The notes under the pieces are model-generated. The model made no database searches. It saw only the letters and a program-made list of their open reading frames with translations, and was not told the DNA's origin. A stretch of 64,000 nucleotides of DNA from Pseudoclavibacter sp. CFCC 11306. GTDB lineage: Bacteria; Actinomycetota; Actinomycetes; Actinomycetales; Microbacteriaceae. Of this stretch, positions 43,184 through 54,217 are shown in pieces; the stretch's first letter is position 1, and each line of letters opens with the position of its first letter. The position numbers were made by a program, and so were the translations under genes. Location of the stretch: positions 926,529 through 990,528 of the forward strand of contig NZ_WBKF01000001.1 of assembly GCF_008831235.1 (NCBI RefSeq), written 5' to 3'.

Positions 43184-44800
43184 TCACTCCCACTCGATGG
43201 TGCCCGGCGGTTTGCTCGTGACATCGAGTACCACTCGGTTGATCTCACGCACCTCGTTCGTGATGCGGTTCGAGATCACCGACAGCACGTCGTACGGCAG
43301 CCGAGACCAGTCAGCCGTCATCGCGTCTTCGCTCGACACTGGGCGCAGCACGATCGGATGCCCATATGTGCGCCCGTCCCCCTGCACGCCCACTGAATGC
43401 ACATCGGCCAGCAGCACCACCGGGCACTGCCAGATCTGATCGTCGAGCCCAGCCTTGGTGAGCTCCTCGCGCGCGATCGCGTCGGCCTCGCGCAGAATGT
43501 CGAGGCGCTCCTGCGTGATCTCGCCGATGATGCGGATGCCCAGGCCGGGCCCGGGGAACGGCTGACGGCTGACGATGACCTCGGGTACGCCCAGCTCGCG
43601 ACCGATCGAGCGAACCTCGTCTTTGAACAGCGACCGCAGCGGCTCGACGAGTTTGAACTGCAGGTCATCGGGCAGGCCGCCCACGTTGTGGTGGCTCTTG
43701 ATGTTGGCCGCACCTTCGCCGCCGCCTGATTCGACGACATCGGGATAGAGCGTGCCCTGCACCAGAAACTTGATCTCTTCGCCGTCGGCCGAGGCCTCGT
43801 TCTGCAGGTCGCGAGCCGCACGCTCGAACGTGCGGATGAACTCGCGGCCGATGATCTTGCGCTTGCGCTCCGGCTCGCTGACGCCCTTCAGCGCAGTGAG
43901 GAACTGCTCCGACGCATCGATCGTGACCAGACGGATGCCGGTCGCGGCGACGAAGTCCTCCTGAACCTGCTTGACCTCGTCTTTGCGCAGCAGGCCGTGG
44001 TCGACGAAGATGCAGGTCAGCTGGTCGCCGACCGCACGCTGCACCAAAGCCGCGGCGACAGCCGAGTCGACGCCGCCCGACAGCCCGCAGATCACCTTGC
44101 TCGCACCGACCTGGGCGCGGATCTTCGCGACCTCCTGGTCGATCACGTTCTCGCTGGTCCACTCCGGCTTCAGCCCGGCGCCGTGGTACAGAAAGTTCTC
44201 GAGCGCCTGCTGGCCGAGCGGAGTGTGCTGCACCTCGGGGTGCCACTGCACGCCGAAGAGTCGACGGCCGCGATCCTCGATCGCCGCCACGGGCGCGCCC
44301 ACGGTCGACGCCAGCACGTCGAACCCCTCGGGCGCGGTCTTCACCGCGACGCCGTGGCTCATCCACACCGACTGCTTCGCAGGAGAGCCCTCGAGCAGCG
44401 TGCCTGCTTCGTGAACCTCAGACTCGGTATGTCCGTACTCGCCCACCGCCGCCTGATCGACGATGCCGCCGAGCGCATACGACATGGCCTGAAAGCCGTA
44501 GCAGATGCCGAACACCGGCACGCCGGCTTCGAACAGGGCCCGGTCGACGTGCGGGGCGCCCTCTTCGAAGACGCTCGCGGGGCCGCCCGAGAGGATGATC
44601 GCCGCAGGCTTCTTCGCGAGGATCTTCTCGACGCTCCAAGTGTGCGGCACGACCTCGGAGTACACATGCGCCTCGCGCACGCGCCGTGCGATCAGCTGCG
44701 CGTACTGCGCGCCGAAATCGATGACGAGCACCGTGGGTGTCGTCGCGTCAGCGCCTGCCTCGTTCGAGGCCGCTGCCGCAGTGGGGGTCTGCTGGGTCAC
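43184..44800 (-). CDS. guaA: GMP synthase (glutamine-hydrolysing)
   Basis: A 538-residue enzyme converting XMP to GMP. The N-terminal amidotransferase has [18 protein letters not shown], the nucleophile in [13 protein letters not shown] and [11 protein letters not shown]. The ATP pyrophosphatase domain has [19 protein letters not shown], and the C-terminal dimerisation domain ends KPPGTIEWE as in all GuaA. The GTG start overlaps the DUF3817 stop (GTGA). It is the last gene of a coupled group with SURF1 and DUF3817 downstream of the IMP dehydrogenases. Confidence 0.97.
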   Translation of the reverse strand: MTQQTPTAAAASNEAGADATTPTVLVIDFGAQYAQLIARRVREAHVYSEVVPHTWSVEKILAKKPAAIILSGGPASVFEEGAPHVDRALFEAGVPVFGICYGFQAMSYALGGIVDQAAVGEYGHTESEVHEAGTLLEGSPAKQSVWMSHGVAVKTAPEGFDVLASTVGAPVAAIEDRGRRLFGVQWHPEVQHTPLGQQALENFLYHGAGLKPEWTSENVIDQEVAKIRAQVGASKVICGLSGGVDSAVAAALVQRAVGDQLTCIFVDHGLLRKDEVKQVQEDFVAATGIRLVTIDASEQFLTALKGVSEPERKRKIIGREFIRTFERAARDLQNEASADGEEIKFLVQGTLYPDVVESGGGEGAANIKSHHNVGGLPDDLQFKLVEPLRSLFKDEVRSIGRELGVPEVIVSRQPFPGPGLGIRIIGEITQERLDILREADAIAREELTKAGLDDQIWQCPVVLLADVHSVGVQGDGRTYGHPIVLRPVSSEDAMTADWSRLPYDVLSVISNRITNEVREINRVVLDVTSKPPGTIEWE

Positions 44801-45489
44801 TTCGTCTCGCTGCTTTCGTCGGTGTCGGTCGTGGTCTGTGCGGCGTCGCCTGAGGTCTGGCCGATGCCATGCTCGCCCGGCTGCGTCGCCGGATGACGGG
44901 CGTCGGCCGCGTTCTCAGCGGCTGCGCCCGGTGTCGCCGTGGTTGCCGCACGGGCCTCGTCATCGGCGACCTGCTTGCGCAGTGCCAGGATGGCCTCGTC
45001 GTGGGCCTCGGCACGGGCGTTGTGCTCGGCGAGATCTTTACGCGCAGCGCGCGACATGCGGTGCTCGACGAAGAACGAGAGGAACGGCACGATGCCGCCC
45101 AAGGCGATCGCGACGAAACGCCGCAGCGGCCACCGCAGCAGCGTCCACAGGCGGAAGTCGCTGATCAGATAGACGACATACAGCCAGCCGTGCACGATCA
45201 GCACGCCGATCGAAAGGTTCAGACCGCCGGCGCTGTCGATGTACTCGGGCAGCGAGGGCACGAAGTTGAGCACGTGACCGCCGCCGGCGAAGACCTCGTA
45301 GCCGACGCCGAGCTCGTGATTCCACGGAATGTATTTGAGGATCATCTCGGCGCAGAGCAGCAGCAGGAACACACCGGTGATGTAGGCGAAGATGCTGTAG
45401 AACCTGATCGCACCGGGTATGCGCTGCCGATCGCGCTTCGGCAGAATCGGCTGACGGGTCATGGGTTCCATCCTAACGCGGGCGCTCAT
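44797..45489 (-). CDS. DUF3817 membrane protein
   Basis: A 230-residue membrane protein with about three hydrophobic segments ([58 protein letters not shown]) matching DUF3817, and a 65-residue acidic Thr/Ala-rich cytoplasmic tail. In actinobacteria this family commonly precedes guaA; its function is unknown. The frame starts at 45489 in an ATGA overlap with SURF1; an ATG at 45462 preceded by AGGATGGA may be the main start. Confidence 0.8.
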   Translation of the reverse strand: MSARVRMEPMTRQPILPKRDRQRIPGAIRFYSIFAYITGVFLLLLCAEMILKYIPWNHELGVGYEVFAGGGHVLNFVPSLPEYIDSAGGLNLSIGVLIVHGWLYVVYLISDFRLWTLLRWPLRRFVAIALGGIVPFLSFFVEHRMSRAARKDLAEHNARAEAHDEAILALRKQVADDEARAATTATPGAAAENAADARHPATQPGEHGIGQTSGDAAQTTTDTDESSETK

Positions 45490-46547
45490 CGCACGGCGAC
45501 ACGGCGCAGCAGCTCGAGCTGTTCGCGTTCCTGCGCGGCGTATTCGAGACCGTGCTCGTACTCGTCACGGCCGAGGCGCCACCACAGGAACAGAGAGAAG
45601 GCTGCGAAGACCACCCACTCGGCGGCGTAGAAGATGTTCATCCAGTTGATCTGCGCTTCAGTCGAGGGCGGCGGCGAGTAGATCGTCTGCAGGTCGCTGC
45701 CGACCACCGCGGGAACGCCGTCGGAGGCGACCAGGTACCCCTCGAACCAGGGGCGGTCGTCGGTCTGCCACACGTTGATCAGCTCCGGTCCTGAGACCAC
45801 CTGCGTGAGGTAGTCGGCGGCCGTGGTCTGCTGTTTCTCGACGCCTTCGAACGGCATGATGCGCCCGCTCAGCTGCAGCATCCCTGCGCTCAGGGCCATC
45901 GCATCCCCGTCAGCGCCGGCTGCGCCGACCTCGCCTGGCGCGGCATTCGCCAAAGCCTCGGCGCGGTCACGTGTCGCTCGGGCCTGGTCGAGGTCGGGCG
46001 CCCACCCGAGGGCCACGGGCAGCACGGCTCCGGCGGGCGCTTGGGGCGCCTCCACCGAGAGGCCCACCACGACCCAGTAGCCGAGCGCATTGCCCTCGCG
46101 GTCACGAGCCTCGCCGGTCTCACCCGACGCGTTCTGCTGGGTGCGGTTCGCAACGATCGTGGCCGTTCCCGGAAGCACCGTGCCCGACACGGTCGCACGC
46201 TGCTCGATGGCCTGCACGTTCATGGTCTGACCGGGCGTGAGCAGATCGGTGAGAGGCCGCGCGGTCTCGGTCTGACGACTGCCGTCGTCTCCCGGAGTCA
46301 CCGCACGCATCGCCTGCCACCAGCCCAGCCCGAGAAACCCGGCCACGATCAGGAGCACGACGAACAGTGCGCCGAGCCACTTCGCCGTCAGCAGCACCGA
46401 CAGTGTCGAGCGCGGCGGCTCTGAGAGCTCCGCCTCGAGCTCGTCGATCAGAAGATTGGCCTCGGCCGCCCCGATGCGTCGCGGCGTCTGGACGCCCGGC
46501 GCAGCGGACTCCGACTGTGTGTTCGAGTCGGGCACAGATTCGGACAC
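45486..46547 (-). CDS. SURF1-family cytochrome oxidase assembly protein
   Basis: A 353-residue protein with two membrane segments (LGALFVVLLIVAGFLGLGWW at about 59-78 and INWMNIFYAAEWVVFAAFSLFLWW near 310) flanking an external domain with VSGTVLPGTATIVANRTQ and YWVVVGLSVEAP. This is the SURF1 layout, involved in assembly of cytochrome c oxidase. Two Ala/Gly/Asp-rich inserts lengthen the external loop. It lies 7 bp after the guaB3 stop and overlaps the next gene by ATGA. Confidence 0.82.
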   Translation of the reverse strand: MSESVPDSNTQSESAAPGVQTPRRIGAAEANLLIDELEAELSEPPRSTLSVLLTAKWLGALFVVLLIVAGFLGLGWWQAMRAVTPGDDGSRQTETARPLTDLLTPGQTMNVQAIEQRATVSGTVLPGTATIVANRTQQNASGETGEARDREGNALGYWVVVGLSVEAPQAPAGAVLPVALGWAPDLDQARATRDRAEALANAAPGEVGAAGADGDAMALSAGMLQLSGRIMPFEGVEKQQTTAADYLTQVVSGPELINVWQTDDRPWFEGYLVASDGVPAVVGSDLQTIYSPPPSTEAQINWMNIFYAAEWVVFAAFSLFLWWRLGRDEYEHGLEYAAQEREQLELLRRVAVR

Positions 46548-46554
46548 GTCTGGT

Positions 46555-47676
46555 TCAGGCCTCGTAGTGCGAGACGGTGACTGCGACCTTCTGGAACTCC
46601 TTGAGCTCGGTGTATCCAGTGGTCGACATCGACTTGCGCAGCGAGCCGATCAGGTTGGTCGTGCCGGTTGCGTCGTGCGCCGGCCCGAAGAGCACCTGCT
46701 CGAGCGGCCCGACGCTGCCGACCTGCACGCGACGACCGCGGGGCAGCTCAGCGTGATGCGCCTCGGCACCCCAGTGGTAGCCGCCGCCGGGAGCCTCGTT
46801 CGCACGGGCGAGCGCCGTGCCGAGCATGACCGCGTCGGCACCGCAGGCGAAGGCCTTCGGAATGTCACCGCCGAAGCCCAGGCTGCCGTCACAGATGATG
46901 TGCACGTAACGACCGCCCGACTCGTCGAGGTAGTCGCGGCGGGCGCCGGCGACGTCGGCCACGGTGGTCGCCATCGGCGTGCGCAGGCCCAGCGTCTTCA
47001 ATGAGGATGACGTGGCGCCTCCGCCGAATCCGGCCAGCACGCCGGCAGCACCGGTGCGCATCAGATGAAGAGCGGTCGTATAGGTGCCTGCACCGCCCAC
47101 GATGACCGGCACGTCGAGTTCGTAGATGAACTTCTTGAGGTTCAGCGGCTCAGTGGTCGCCGACACGTGCTCTGCCGAGACCGTCGTGCCGCGGATGACG
47201 AAGAGGTCGACTCCCGCATCGAGCACCGTCTGGTAGAACTGCTGCGTGCGCTGCGGCGAGAGCGCCCCGGCGACGGTCACGCCGGCGGCACGAATCTGCT
47301 CGAGTCGCTCAGTGATCAGCTCGGCCTTGACCGGCTCTGCATAGACCTCCTGCAGCACCCGCCCGGCCTGATCGTCGTTGGCCTCGCGAATGCGACGGTA
47401 GGCGTCGGTCGGGTCTTCGTAGCGCGTCCACAGGCCCTCGAGATCGAGCACGCCGAGCCCGCCGGCGCGCCCGAGGGCGATGACGGTCTCAGGCGAGGCG
47501 GCCGAGTCCATCGGCGCGCCGACGACGGGCAGATCGAAGTGGTAGGCGTCGATGCTCCAGTTCACCGACACGTCGCCGGCATCACGGGTGCGCCGATCGG
47601 GCACCACTGCGATGTCACTGAAGCCGTAGCCTCGCCGACCGGTTTTCGACACGCCGATCTGCACTGTCTCACTCAT
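46555..47676 (-). CDS. guaB3: GuaB3-family IMP dehydrogenase-related protein
   Basis: A 373-residue TIM-barrel protein of the IMP dehydrogenase/GMP reductase superfamily. It has the flavin/nucleotide-type phosphate loops (DLPVVGAPMDSAASPE, VIVGGAGTYTTALHLMRTGA) and the actinobacterial GuaB3 ending SLRKSMSTTGYTELKEFQKV. It lacks CBS domains and the catalytic GSxC loop seen in GuaB next door, so it may be regulatory or act on another purine. GuaB3 is conserved in this position beside guaB in many actinobacteria. It lies 48 bp after guaB. Confidence 0.9.
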   Translation of the reverse strand: MSETVQIGVSKTGRRGYGFSDIAVVPDRRTRDAGDVSVNWSIDAYHFDLPVVGAPMDSAASPETVIALGRAGGLGVLDLEGLWTRYEDPTDAYRRIREANDDQAGRVLQEVYAEPVKAELITERLEQIRAAGVTVAGALSPQRTQQFYQTVLDAGVDLFVIRGTTVSAEHVSATTEPLNLKKFIYELDVPVIVGGAGTYTTALHLMRTGAAGVLAGFGGGATSSSLKTLGLRTPMATTVADVAGARRDYLDESGGRYVHIICDGSLGFGGDIPKAFACGADAVMLGTALARANEAPGGGYHWGAEAHHAELPRGRRVQVGSVGPLEQVLFGPAHDATGTTNLIGSLRKSMSTTGYTELKEFQKVAVTVSHYEA

Positions 47677-47724
47677 GATTCCTCGTTCATCCCTCGTCTG
47701 TTTGCTGCGACTGCGGCGTTCGGT

Positions 47725-49251
<1,527 letters not shown>

Positions 49252-49279
49252 TCAGTCTACCCCGACTCCTGTGTAACAT

Positions 49280-49312
49280 TGGCGACACAAAAGCGAGGTA
49301 GCTTGTGTGCCA
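49280..49312. promoter_or_regulatory. Imperfect palindrome in the guaB/livH divergent region
   Basis: ACACAA (49285-49290) and TTGTGT (49303-49308), flanked by TGGC and GCCA, form an imperfect inverted repeat with a 12-base centre in the 163-bp gap. It could be an operator for either gene. Evidence is symmetry only. Confidence 0.35.
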
Positions 49313-49390
49313 CCCGTCGCAACCCCCTGTGGGTGGTGACGGTGACGCGTGCGGCATCCCACGCGTCCATCGCCAAACGGGGAGGCTCAG

Positions 49391-50347
49391 TTGACAACGG
49401 CCTTGACAGCAAGTGCGCTCGCTCACGCGGCGCCCACAGTCGTGCTCGCACAGGAGGGCGGCGGTTTTCTCACCGATCAGTTCGTGCCGAGCCTGATCAA
49501 CGGGGTGATCTTCGGACTCATCCTCGCGCTCGCATCGATCGGGGTGTCGCTGATCTACGGAACGACGAAGCTCAACAACTTCGCACACGGTGAGCTGGTC
49601 ACATTCGGCGGTTTCGTCGCCGTGACCGCGATGACCACGCTGGCGCTGCCGGCCTGGATCGCCGTGATCCTGGCCTTCGTAGTCGGCGGCGTCTTCGGCT
49701 GGGTACAGGATGCCGCCCTCTGGAAGCCGCTGCGCAAGAAGCGAGTGGGCATCATCCCGCTGATGATCGTGAGCATCGGCCTCTCGCTCGCGCTGCGCTA
49801 CCTCTACGCCTTTCTCTTCGGCCCCGACCGCATCGTGATGCCGGTGTCGAGTGACGCCTGGCTCGTGCTGGGTTCGGTGCGGCTTCGCCAGTGGGACGTG
49901 CTCGGTTCGCTGGTGGCCATCGTGCTGCTCATCGTCACCGCGGCGCTGCTGACGAAATCCCGCATCGGCAAGGCCACGCGCGCCGTCGCCGACAACCCGG
50001 CGCTGGCATCCGCATCAGGCATCGACGTCAACCGGATCATTCGGGTGGTGTGGACGGGCGGCACCGCACTCGCGGCCGTCGCCGGCGTGCTGCTCGCGTT
50101 CTATCAGACCCAGCAGTGGGACACCGGCGCGTCGATTCTGCTGCTCATCTTCGCATCGGTCGTGCTCGGCGGTCTCGGCACCGCATACGGCGCTCTCGTC
50201 GGTGCCCTCATCATCGGCATCGCAGTGAATCTCTCCAGTCTGTTCCTGCCGGGCAGCCTCAAGTACGTCACGGCGCTCGTGATCATGATCGTGGTGCTGC
50301 TGGTTCGCCCGCAGGGCATCCTCGGTCGCAGAGAACGCATCGGATAA
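49391..50347 (+). CDS. livH: Branched-chain amino acid ABC transporter permease LivH
   Basis: A 318-residue membrane protein of the LivH type with about eight hydrophobic segments. The conserved SLIYGTTKLNNFAHGELVTFGGF (split here as SLIYGTTKLNNFAHG) and SASGIDVNRI/GAALAAVAG-like regions are present, and the C-terminus ends LLVRPQGILGRRERIG. A TTG start at 49391 is proposed because GGGGAGG lies 6 bases upstream; an ATG at 49349 has no ribosome site. The N-terminus TALTASALAHAAPTVVLAQ may act as a signal peptide. It heads livH-livM-livG-livF. Confidence 0.9.
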   Translation: MTTALTASALAHAAPTVVLAQEGGGFLTDQFVPSLINGVIFGLILALASIGVSLIYGTTKLNNFAHGELVTFGGFVAVTAMTTLALPAWIAVILAFVVGGVFGWVQDAALWKPLRKKRVGIIPLMIVSIGLSLALRYLYAFLFGPDRIVMPVSSDAWLVLGSVRLRQWDVLGSLVAIVLLIVTAALLTKSRIGKATRAVADNPALASASGIDVNRIIRVVWTGGTALAAVAGVLLAFYQTQQWDTGASILLLIFASVVLGGLGTAYGALVGALIIGIAVNLSSLFLPGSLKYVTALVIMIVVLLVRPQGILGRRERIG

Positions 50348-50356
50348 GGGGCAACC

Positions 50357-51331
50357 ATGGATCTGTCGTTCATCTCACAGGCTCTCGGCGAGATCATCTC
50401 GCCGACCACGGCGGCCTACGCGCTCGCCGCACTCGGTCTTTCGATTCACTTCGGCTACACTGGGCTGCTCAACTTCGGTCAGGCCGGCTTCATGGCCGTC
50501 GGCGGGTATTTCTTCGCCATCACGTCGAACACCTTCGGGGTGCCGTTCTTCGTCGGGCTGCTGTTCAGCATCCTCGGAGCCGTGCTGTTCGGGCTGCTGC
50601 TCGGCATACCGACGCTGCGCCTGCGCGCCGACTACCTCAGCATCGTGACGATCGCAGCCGCCGAGATCATCAGGCTGGTGGCCAAGACCCCCGAGCTCTC
50701 GTGGCTCACCGGCGGTTCGGCCGGCATGCAGAGCGGCTCCGACTCGTTCCAGTCGCTCAACCCGATTCCCGTCGGCCTCTATGAGATCGGTCCGCTGACC
50801 TACACCGAAGAGGATCTCTGGACGATCATCTTCGCGTGGGTCGTCGTCGCCCTCTCGATGCTCTTGGTCTGGCGTCTGGTGCGCAGCCCCTGGGGTCGCG
50901 TGGTCAAAGCCATCAGAGAAGACGAGGATGCCGTTCGCTCGCTCGGCAAGAACGTCTTCGCCTACAAGATGCAGGTGCTGATTCTCGGCGGCGTTCTAGG
51001 CGGCCTCGGAGGCATGATCTTCGTGCTGCCGCGGTCGGTGCAGCCGGACAACTTCGGCACGCAGACGACGTTCTTCCTCTGGACGATCATGCTGCTCGGC
51101 GGCGCCGCCACGGTCTTCGGCCCCATCGTCGGCTCGATGATCTTCTGGGTGGTCATCGTCGCGACCGACGGCATCGTGTCGCTGCTGGTCAGCGAAGAGA
51201 TCCTGCCGATCACCGGCGTCCAAGGAGGCCAGGTGCGTTTCATCCTCGTGGGCGTCGCGCTCATGCTGCTCGTGATTTTCAGACCGCAGGGTCTGTTCGG
51301 AAAGAAGTCGGAGGTGTACTTCAATGCCTGA
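50357..51331 (+). CDS. livM: Branched-chain amino acid ABC transporter permease LivM
   Basis: A 324-residue permease with about nine hydrophobic segments and the LivM signatures IHFGYTGLLNFGQAGFMAVG near the N-terminus and SPWGRVVKAIREDEDAVRSLG (the coupling loop to the ATPases, quoted in part as SPWGRVVKAIREDED). The C-terminus reads LVIFRPQGLFGKKSEVYFNA. It follows livH by 9 bp and overlaps livG by 8 bp. Confidence 0.92.
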   Translation: MDLSFISQALGEIISPTTAAYALAALGLSIHFGYTGLLNFGQAGFMAVGGYFFAITSNTFGVPFFVGLLFSILGAVLFGLLLGIPTLRLRADYLSIVTIAAAEIIRLVAKTPELSWLTGGSAGMQSGSDSFQSLNPIPVGLYEIGPLTYTEEDLWTIIFAWVVVALSMLLVWRLVRSPWGRVVKAIREDEDAVRSLGKNVFAYKMQVLILGGVLGGLGGMIFVLPRSVQPDNFGTQTTFFLWTIMLLGGAATVFGPIVGSMIFWVVIVATDGIVSLLVSEEILPITGVQGGQVRFILVGVALMLLVIFRPQGLFGKKSEVYFNA

Positions 51332-52490
51332 CACTCCCCTCACACCAGTGCCCGAGCCGCAGCCGTCAGATCCCACGGTGCACGCCGTCGGCGAGACGTC
51401 GCAGGGCGGTTCGACTGTGACAGCCGCCTCAGGCGGCGCACGCCCGATCGCAGCGGAGCCCGCCGCACCGGGATGCAAGAAGACAGACCCGATCGTCGTC
51501 GCAGACGACATCACCCGCTCATTCGGCGGCAACACCGCCGTCGATGTGGAGCACGTCGAGATTCCGCGCGGCGTCATCACCGCACTGATCGGCCCGAACG
51601 GCGCCGGCAAGACCACGCTGTTCAACCTGCTCAGCGGCTTTGACAAGCCGAACACCGGCCGCTGGTCGTTCGACGGCACCACGCTGTCGGGCATCCCCTC
51701 GTTCAAAGTGTCGCGTCTGGGGCAGGTTCGCACCTTCCAGCTGACCAAGTCGCTGGCGATGCTGAGCGTGCTCGAGAACATGAAGCTGGGCGCCAAGGAT
51801 CAGCGTGGCGAGCACTTCTGGAGCGCCTTGTGGCCACCGGCGTGGAAGAGCCAGGAGAAGGCGATCGAGGCGAAGGCCATGGGCCTGCTCGAGAAGTTCC
51901 TGCTCGACAAGAAGAAGGACGACTACGCTGCGGCGCTCAGCGGCGGGCAGCGCAAACTGCTCGAGATGGCGCGTGCGTTGATGAGCGACCCGCAGTTCGT
52001 CATGCTCGACGAGCCGATGGCGGGTGTCAACCCGGCGCTGACGCAGTCTCTGCTCGGTCACATCGTGCGGCTGAAAGACGACGGCATGACCGTGCTCTTC
52101 GTCGAGCACGACATGCACATGGTGCAGGCGATCGCCGACTGGGTGATCGTGATGGCGGAGGGCCGCATCGTGGCCGAAGGCGAGCCCGGTGTGGTTATGC
52201 AGGATCCAGCTGTGATCGACGCATATCTGGGATCGAACAAAGATCGCGACCTCGGTGAGGTGGTGGCCGAGATCCGCGCCGAGCACCGTGCGACCGAAAG
52301 GCCGCAGGGCGATGCGAGCACGGCATCCGGCGCAGGCTCAGCCCCACGTGCAGCCGGCGGTTCGCAGGCCGACGCGAGCACAGCATCCGGCGTCGACGCA
52401 GCACCGCCCGCAACCAGCAGTTCGCATGGCGACACGAGCAGAGCATCCGGTGCTCACGCGGCCGGCACCACTGAGGAGGACCCACGATGA
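51324..52490 (+). CDS. livG: Branched-chain amino acid ABC transporter ATPase LivG with repeat tail
   Basis: A 388-residue ATPase. Walker A is LIGPNGAGKTTLFNLLSGF, the signature ALSGGQRKLLEMARALM, Walker B FVMLDEPMAGVNP and the H-loop FVEHDMHMV. The catalytic core is about residues 55-305. It is longer than usual LivG (about 250-300) because of a 50-residue Pro/Thr/Ala-rich leader and a 65-residue tail encoded by three 60-bp repeats (DASTASG, DASTASG, DTSRASG). It overlaps livM by 8 bp and livF by 4 bp. Confidence 0.92.
   Translation: MPDTPLTPVPEPQPSDPTVHAVGETSQGGSTVTAASGGARPIAAEPAAPGCKKTDPIVVADDITRSFGGNTAVDVEHVEIPRGVITALIGPNGAGKTTLFNLLSGFDKPNTGRWSFDGTTLSGIPSFKVSRLGQVRTFQLTKSLAMLSVLENMKLGAKDQRGEHFWSALWPPAWKSQEKAIEAKAMGLLEKFLLDKKKDDYAAALSGGQRKLLEMARALMSDPQFVMLDEPMAGVNPALTQSLLGHIVRLKDDGMTVLFVEHDMHMVQAIADWVIVMAEGRIVAEGEPGVVMQDPAVIDAYLGSNKDRDLGEVVAEIRAEHRATERPQGDASTASGAGSAPRAAGGSQADASTASGVDAAPPATSSSHGDTSRASGAHAAGTTEEDPR
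52311..52486 (+). repeat. 60-bp tandem repeat in the 3' end of livG
   Basis: Three units start at 52311, 52371 and 52431 with GATGCGAGCACGGCATCCGG and close variants, and encode a 20-residue Ala/Ser/Gly-rich repeat. The third is truncated by the stop. The frame is conserved. Confidence 0.82.
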
Positions 52491-53224
52491 CCGAGCGCGT
52501 TCTTGAGACGAAGGATCTGGTCGCGGGGTATCTGCCCGGCGTGAACATTCTGAACGGGTGCAACACCTATGTCGAGCGGGGCGAACTCGTCGGTATCATC
52601 GGCCCGAACGGCGCTGGCAAGTCGACGCTGCTGAAGACGGTGTTCGGCATGGTGAGCGTGCGCTCGGGCAGCGTCGTGCTCGACGGGCGCGACATCACCG
52701 GCCTGAAGGCCGACAAGCTGGTTCGCGCCGGCGTCGGGTTCGTGCCGCAGACCGAGAATGTGTTTCCGAGTCTGACCATTCGCGAGAACCTCGAGATGGG
52801 GTGCTTTCAGAAGCCGAAGCTGTTCGGGCCGCGGCTGGAGTTCGTGACCTCCCTCTTTCCGGAGCTGTCGAAGCGTCTGGGGCAGCGTGCCGGCGGGCTC
52901 TCTGGCGGTGAGCGCCAGATGGTCGCCATGTCGCGGGCGCTGATGATGGATCCGAAGGTGCTGCTGCTCGACGAGCCCTCGGCGGGGCTGTCGCCGGTGC
53001 GGCAGGACGAGACGTTCCTGAATGTGGCGCGCATCAACGCCGCCGGGGTGTCGGTGATGCTGGTCGAGCAGAATGCGCGGCGCGCGCTGCAAATCTGCGA
53101 TCGCGGATATGTGCTCGATCAGGGCAAAGACGCCTATGTCGGACCTGGTCATATGCTGCTGAATGATCCGAAGGTGATCAAGCTGTATTTGGGCACCTTG
53201 GCCGAGGATCACACCGCGGGGTAG
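52487..53224 (+). CDS. livF: Branched-chain amino acid ABC transporter ATPase LivF
   Basis: A 245-residue ATPase of normal length: Walker A IIGPNGAGKSTLLKTVFGM, the signature GLSGGERQMVAMSRALMMD, Walker B VLLLDEPSAGLSP and the H-loop MLVEQNARRAL. FVPQTENVFPSLTIRENLEMG is the LivF Q-loop region. It overlaps livG by ATGA and ends the four-gene operon. Confidence 0.95.
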   Translation: MTERVLETKDLVAGYLPGVNILNGCNTYVERGELVGIIGPNGAGKSTLLKTVFGMVSVRSGSVVLDGRDITGLKADKLVRAGVGFVPQTENVFPSLTIRENLEMGCFQKPKLFGPRLEFVTSLFPELSKRLGQRAGGLSGGERQMVAMSRALMMDPKVLLLDEPSAGLSPVRQDETFLNVARINAAGVSVMLVEQNARRALQICDRGYVLDQGKDAYVGPGHMLLNDPKVIKLYLGTLAEDHTAG

Positions 53225-54217
53225 ACGCCGGGCGCGGTCGTCGCGGCATGTGTGCCGGGCGGTAGCTGGGCGGTAGCTGGGGATGGTTGGGTACAGTCGG
53301 TGGCTGGCATCGGTCGGTGGTGGCTTTGCACACAGTTGACTGAGCAGGTGCATGCTTTGCACCCCCCCTGAGCAGCTGCATGCTCTTGTACACAGTAGGC
53401 TGCACAGCAGCTGCGACTCCGCAGTCAGGAGTACCGGCCGGCCAAGCATCCTCACCCAACAGGAGCATTGTGCCCAACAGGAGCATTTGCACCAAGCAGG
53501 AGCAGATTCAGGCTTTCTCCAGGCCCTGTTCAGTTCATTTGCTCCTCTTCGGCGCATTTGCTCCTGCTTGACAGAAGCAATGTCGAGCTCTGTGCGCGAA
53601 TGCTCCGAATCCGACGCATCTTCACGGCAAATGCTGGTCTCAAGACGTGGCAGCCTGCAGTCAGCTCCGCACTGTCGACCCAGATCTTCGTGATGATGTG
53701 AGAGAGAGAACGACGCTGTGAGGACTTTGCTCACTCATCGCCCAAGCAGCAGTGCCGATGTCGTCAGTGCCACCACACGCATGAACACAGGATTGTTCTC
53801 ACAGCATCAGACTTCGAGCTCCTAGACACATTCCTTCCGTGCTTCACGGCACGCATCTGCGCATACCCACCGTGCTTCACGGCACGCACCTGCACATACC
53901 CGCGCAGACAGAGCATACTCACACAGCATGCACCTGTACAGCGCACAGGCGCACTGCGCGCACCTGCACAGCGCGCACCTGCAAGCATGCACCGCTTGGC
54001 AGCGGCACACGCACAACACCCCGCTGCGCCTACAGATCACAACCATGGCACCCCGCAACTCCCCCAAACCGCCACAGCCAACGCCCACAACACGCCGCCG
54101 CCACAGACCACACAACACCCAACACAGCGCCACGCTGCACCGCACCGCACACACCCAAAACGCAGAGATGGGGTCGTCCCGAAGGACGACCCCATCAGAT
54201 CAAATGCCTGCCGAGAG
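53225..54217. repeat. Kilobase repeat-rich region between convergent livF and livJ
   Basis: No credible gene is seen in 993 bp. Structure includes duplicated GGGCGGTAGCT (53259-53281); three related units of about 30 bp around TTTGCAC...GAGCAGxTGCATGC (53328-53415); three units of CCCAACAGGAGCATTTGCA type (about 53456-53510); an inverted copy of that motif (CAAGCAGGAGCA 53493-53504 with TGCTCCTGCTTG 53559-53570); two 33-bp copies beginning CCGTGCTTCACGGCACGCA (53837, 53870), each with a CCGTG-CTT-CACGG hairpin; and repeated CGCACCTGCA (53890-53990). The last 160 bp are A/C-rich. Confidence 0.75.
54167..54196 (-). terminator. Terminator hairpin of livJ
   Basis: A perfect 13-bp stem GATGGGGTCGTCC with CGAA loop lies 21 bp after the livJ stop. 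It is the strongest simple hairpin in the window. On the minus strand it is followed by a short T-containing run (GCGTTTTGGG). Confidence 0.85.

Noticed and set aside
42900-43193. 97-codon minus-strand frame rich in Cys/Val/Gly
   Set aside because: It is generated by the 59-bp tandem repeats and overlaps the guaA 3' end; it has no ribosome site and no recognisable domain.
46555-47676. guaB3 as a degenerate copy of guaB
   Set aside because: It is full length for the GuaB3 family with its own conserved C-terminus, so lack of the catalytic Cys loop is a family trait rather than decay.
53352-53693. 113-codon plus-strand frame after livF
   Set aside because: It lies across several short tandem repeats, has no ribosome site and no plausible domain.
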